The translations under genes and the position numbers were made by a program. DNA of 64,000 nucleotides from positions 62,001-126,000 of the forward strand of contig CANMLL010000008.1 in the NCBI GenBank assembly GCA_947498775.1, in the 5' to 3' direction. The stretch comes from an uncultured Aquimarina sp. (GTDB lineage: Bacteria; Bacteroidota; Bacteroidia; Flavobacteriales; Flavobacteriaceae). The stretch's first letter is position 1. Each line of letters begins with the position of its first letter. The notes under the pieces were generated by a model. It was given only the letters and a program-made list of their open reading frames with translations, made no database searches and was not told the DNA's origin. Shown here one piece after another: positions 62,405-64,000 of the stretch.

Positions 62405-64000
62405 ATGCCTAGTGACTGTATTCCGTTTAGAGATACGAATTACTTTTCATCCCTTATTTGTGATTATTTAGATCAAAAAGCTGAATTACAGCCATTTTAT
62501 AATCGTTTCCCGAAACTAGAAAATTTTGAAGGCCAGATAGAAGATAAAGGACAATCATTTTCTAGCGAAAACAGGAAGGTATTGGTTGATTCTATAAAAA
62601 ATCAATATAAAGATGTTACTTATTCTCAAGCTACAGAAGAGCATATTAATTTACTAAAAAAGAACACTACATTTACAGTTACCACAGGGCATCAATTAAA
62701 TCTTTTTACAGGCCCTCTTTATTTTTTATACAAGATCATTTCTACAATTAATCTCACAAAGATCTTAAAGGAAAAATATCCCAAATATGACTTTGTACCG
62801 ATATATTGGATGGCGACGGAAGATCATGACTTTGAAGAGATTAATTATTTTAACCTTTTTGGAAAGAAGATACAATGGAATCGTAAAGATGGAGGAGCGG
62901 TAGGTGTTTTTGATACAAAAGGACTGGACAAGGTTTTTGAGATTTTTTCTTCGGAAATTGGAACAGGACAGAATGCTGAACGACTAAAAACACTTTTTGA
63001 AGAGGCTTACCTAAAACATACTACACTAGCTGAAGCTACTCGATACCTTGCTAATGAACTGTTCAAAGAATACGGATTGGTAACAGTAGATGGAGATGAT
63101 CGAGAATTAAAGCGTCTTTTTATTCCTTATGTAGAAAAAGAGCTTCTGGATCAGGTGTCTTATAAAAAAGTATTGCCAAAGGCCAATAAACTAGGAGAAT
63201 TAGGGTATAAAGTCCAGGTGAACCCAAGAGAAATCAATCTTTTTTATCTGGCAGAAGGTATTCGCGAAAGAATCATAGAACAAGAAGGAAGGTATTTTGT
63301 AAACGAAACCGATATCTCTTGGAGCAAGAGTGAGCTATTAAAAGAACTCCATGAGTTTCCTGAAAGGTTTAGCCCCAATGTGATGATGCGTCCTTTATAT
63401 CAAGAAGTGATCTTGCCAAACCTATGCTATATTGGAGGAGGAGGAGAGCAGGCCTATTGGTTTGAACTAAAAGATTTTTTTGAAGAAGTTGGTGTCTCCT
63501 TTCCGATACTTTTACTTCGTAATTCGGTACTTATTCAATCACAAAAGCAAGCGGATAAAATCAAAAAACTGAAAGTATCTGATACCGAATTGTTTTTAAA
63601 ACAACACGAACTGATTAATAGAAAAGTTCGACGTATTTCTAATATTGATATCAATTTTGATCCGCAACGCAAACACTTACAAGAACAGTTCAAAGCGATG
63701 TACGAACTAGCAAAACAAACCGATGTTACTTTTGTTAATGCGGTAAATGCACAAGAGGTAAAACAGCTTAAAGGTTTGGATATGCTTGAGAAACGTTTGC
63801 TCAAAGCCCAACGTCGCAAATTGAGTGACCACGTAAAGCGATTAACAACTATTCAAAATGAATTATTTCCTAACCAAAGCCTACAAGAACGCACCCTTAA
63901 CTTTTCTGAAATGTATCTTGAATATGGAGAGAAGTTGATCCCAACTTTGATTGAACATTTGGATCCACTTAGTGGCGAATTCCTGGTGCTGAAATGCTAA
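62405..64000 (+). CDS. bshC: bacillithiol biosynthesis cysteine-adding enzyme BshC
   Basis: A complete 531-residue BshC; its stop TAA is the last three bases of the window. FTVTTGHQLNLFTGPLYFLYKI, YWMATEDHDFEEINYFNLFG and SPNVMMRPLYQEVILPNLCYIGGGGEQAYW are clear family blocks, followed by the long C-terminal coiled coil. It adds cysteine to GlcN-malate to make bacillithiol, the main low-molecular-weight thiol of many Firmicutes and Bacteroidetes. The length is normal. Confidence 0.97.
   Translation: MPSDCIPFRDTNYFSSLICDYLDQKAELQPFYNRFPKLENFEGQIEDKGQSFSSENRKVLVDSIKNQYKDVTYSQATEEHINLLKKNTTFTVTTGHQLNLFTGPLYFLYKIISTINLTKILKEKYPKYDFVPIYWMATEDHDFEEINYFNLFGKKIQWNRKDGGAVGVFDTKGLDKVFEIFSSEIGTGQNAERLKTLFEEAYLKHTTLAEATRYLANELFKEYGLVTVDGDDRELKRLFIPYVEKELLDQVSYKKVLPKANKLGELGYKVQVNPREINLFYLAEGIRERIIEQEGRYFVNETDISWSKSELLKELHEFPERFSPNVMMRPLYQEVILPNLCYIGGGGEQAYWFELKDFFEEVGVSFPILLLRNSVLIQSQKQADKIKKLKVSDTELFLKQHELINRKVRRISNIDINFDPQRKHLQEQFKAMYELAKQTDVTFVNAVNAQEVKQLKGLDMLEKRLLKAQRRKLSDHVKRLTTIQNELFPNQSLQERTLNFSEMYLEYGEKLIPTLIEHLDPLSGEFLVLKC

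Noticed and set aside
1..64000. Prophage, integron, restriction or defence island, biosynthetic cluster
   Set aside because: No integrase, transposase, terminase, restriction, CRISPR or polyketide/peptide synthetase gene was recognised; most genes are ordinary flavobacterial housekeeping or envelope genes.
1..64000. tRNA or rRNA genes
   Set aside because: No cloverleaf or T-loop sequence outside coding genes was found by eye; a tRNA scan would settle this.

Overview
The window is AT-rich and densely coded on both strands. It comes from a member of Bacteroidetes, most likely a marine Flavobacteriaceae; an Aquimarina-like genus is only a guess. The evidence is: promoters of the Bacteroidetes type (TTG near -33, TAnnTTTG near -7) and no obvious Shine-Dalgarno sequences; many short lipoproteins with late N-terminal cysteines; a SecA of about 1,118 residues; BshC of the bacillithiol pathway; families such as DUF4295, DUF6249 and DUF2911; an ECF sigma/FecR/TonB-receptor surface-signalling locus; and sorting-domain-like repeats. 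No rRNA, tRNA, CRISPR array, phage or transposase gene was found.

Layout. 1-7.1 kb: the start of a MeaB GTPase gene, a DUF2911 protein, two ECF sigma factor/anti-sigma-like membrane protein pairs (both pairs overlap by 17 bp if the second starts at 6695), a protein made of two sorting-domain-like repeats, and a frameshifted leucine-rich-repeat remnant. 7.1-20 kb: a flavin monooxygenase with an M23 protein, secA, cobalamin adenosyltransferase, recR, a glycosyltransferase with no ATG start, a 2-oxoacid dehydrogenase E2 and a DUF885 protein. 20-26.2 kb: an ABC transporter/GntR (YtrA-type) operon with a clear promoter and operator, followed by small membrane proteins and a class-V aminotransferase. 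26.3-33.5 kb: a manganese (or zinc/iron) ABC importer operon and its divergent DtxR/MntR-type regulator. 33.5-43 kb: housekeeping genes (3'-5' exonuclease, FAH hydrolase, Hpt protein, cinA, rpmB-rpmG-DUF4295-ftsY) and an amidase lipoprotein with a broken signal peptide. 43-49.8 kb: an Asp-rich lipoprotein and a sigma/FecR/TonB-receptor locus. 49.8-64 kb: rimO, a two-component pair, nitroreductase, pirin, an AraC regulator, M3 and M14 peptidases and bshC.

The most unusual structure is in the metal-importer operon. Two homologous four-helix-bundle genes (S23/23S-rRNA intervening-sequence protein family) sit between mntA, mntB and the permease genes. Each is bracketed by degenerate inverted AGTAGTTAGTAGT-type sequence, and each insert runs up to, or to within a few bases of, the neighbouring stop or start codon. 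This looks like a small mobile unit that enters operons without breaking genes.

The intergenic DNA also carries several families of small non-coding repeats: a 162-bp palindrome-ended element in two copies, a 102-bp hairpin-rich repeat in two copies, a 171-bp and an 88-bp inverted-repeat element, and a large hairpin block downstream of secA.
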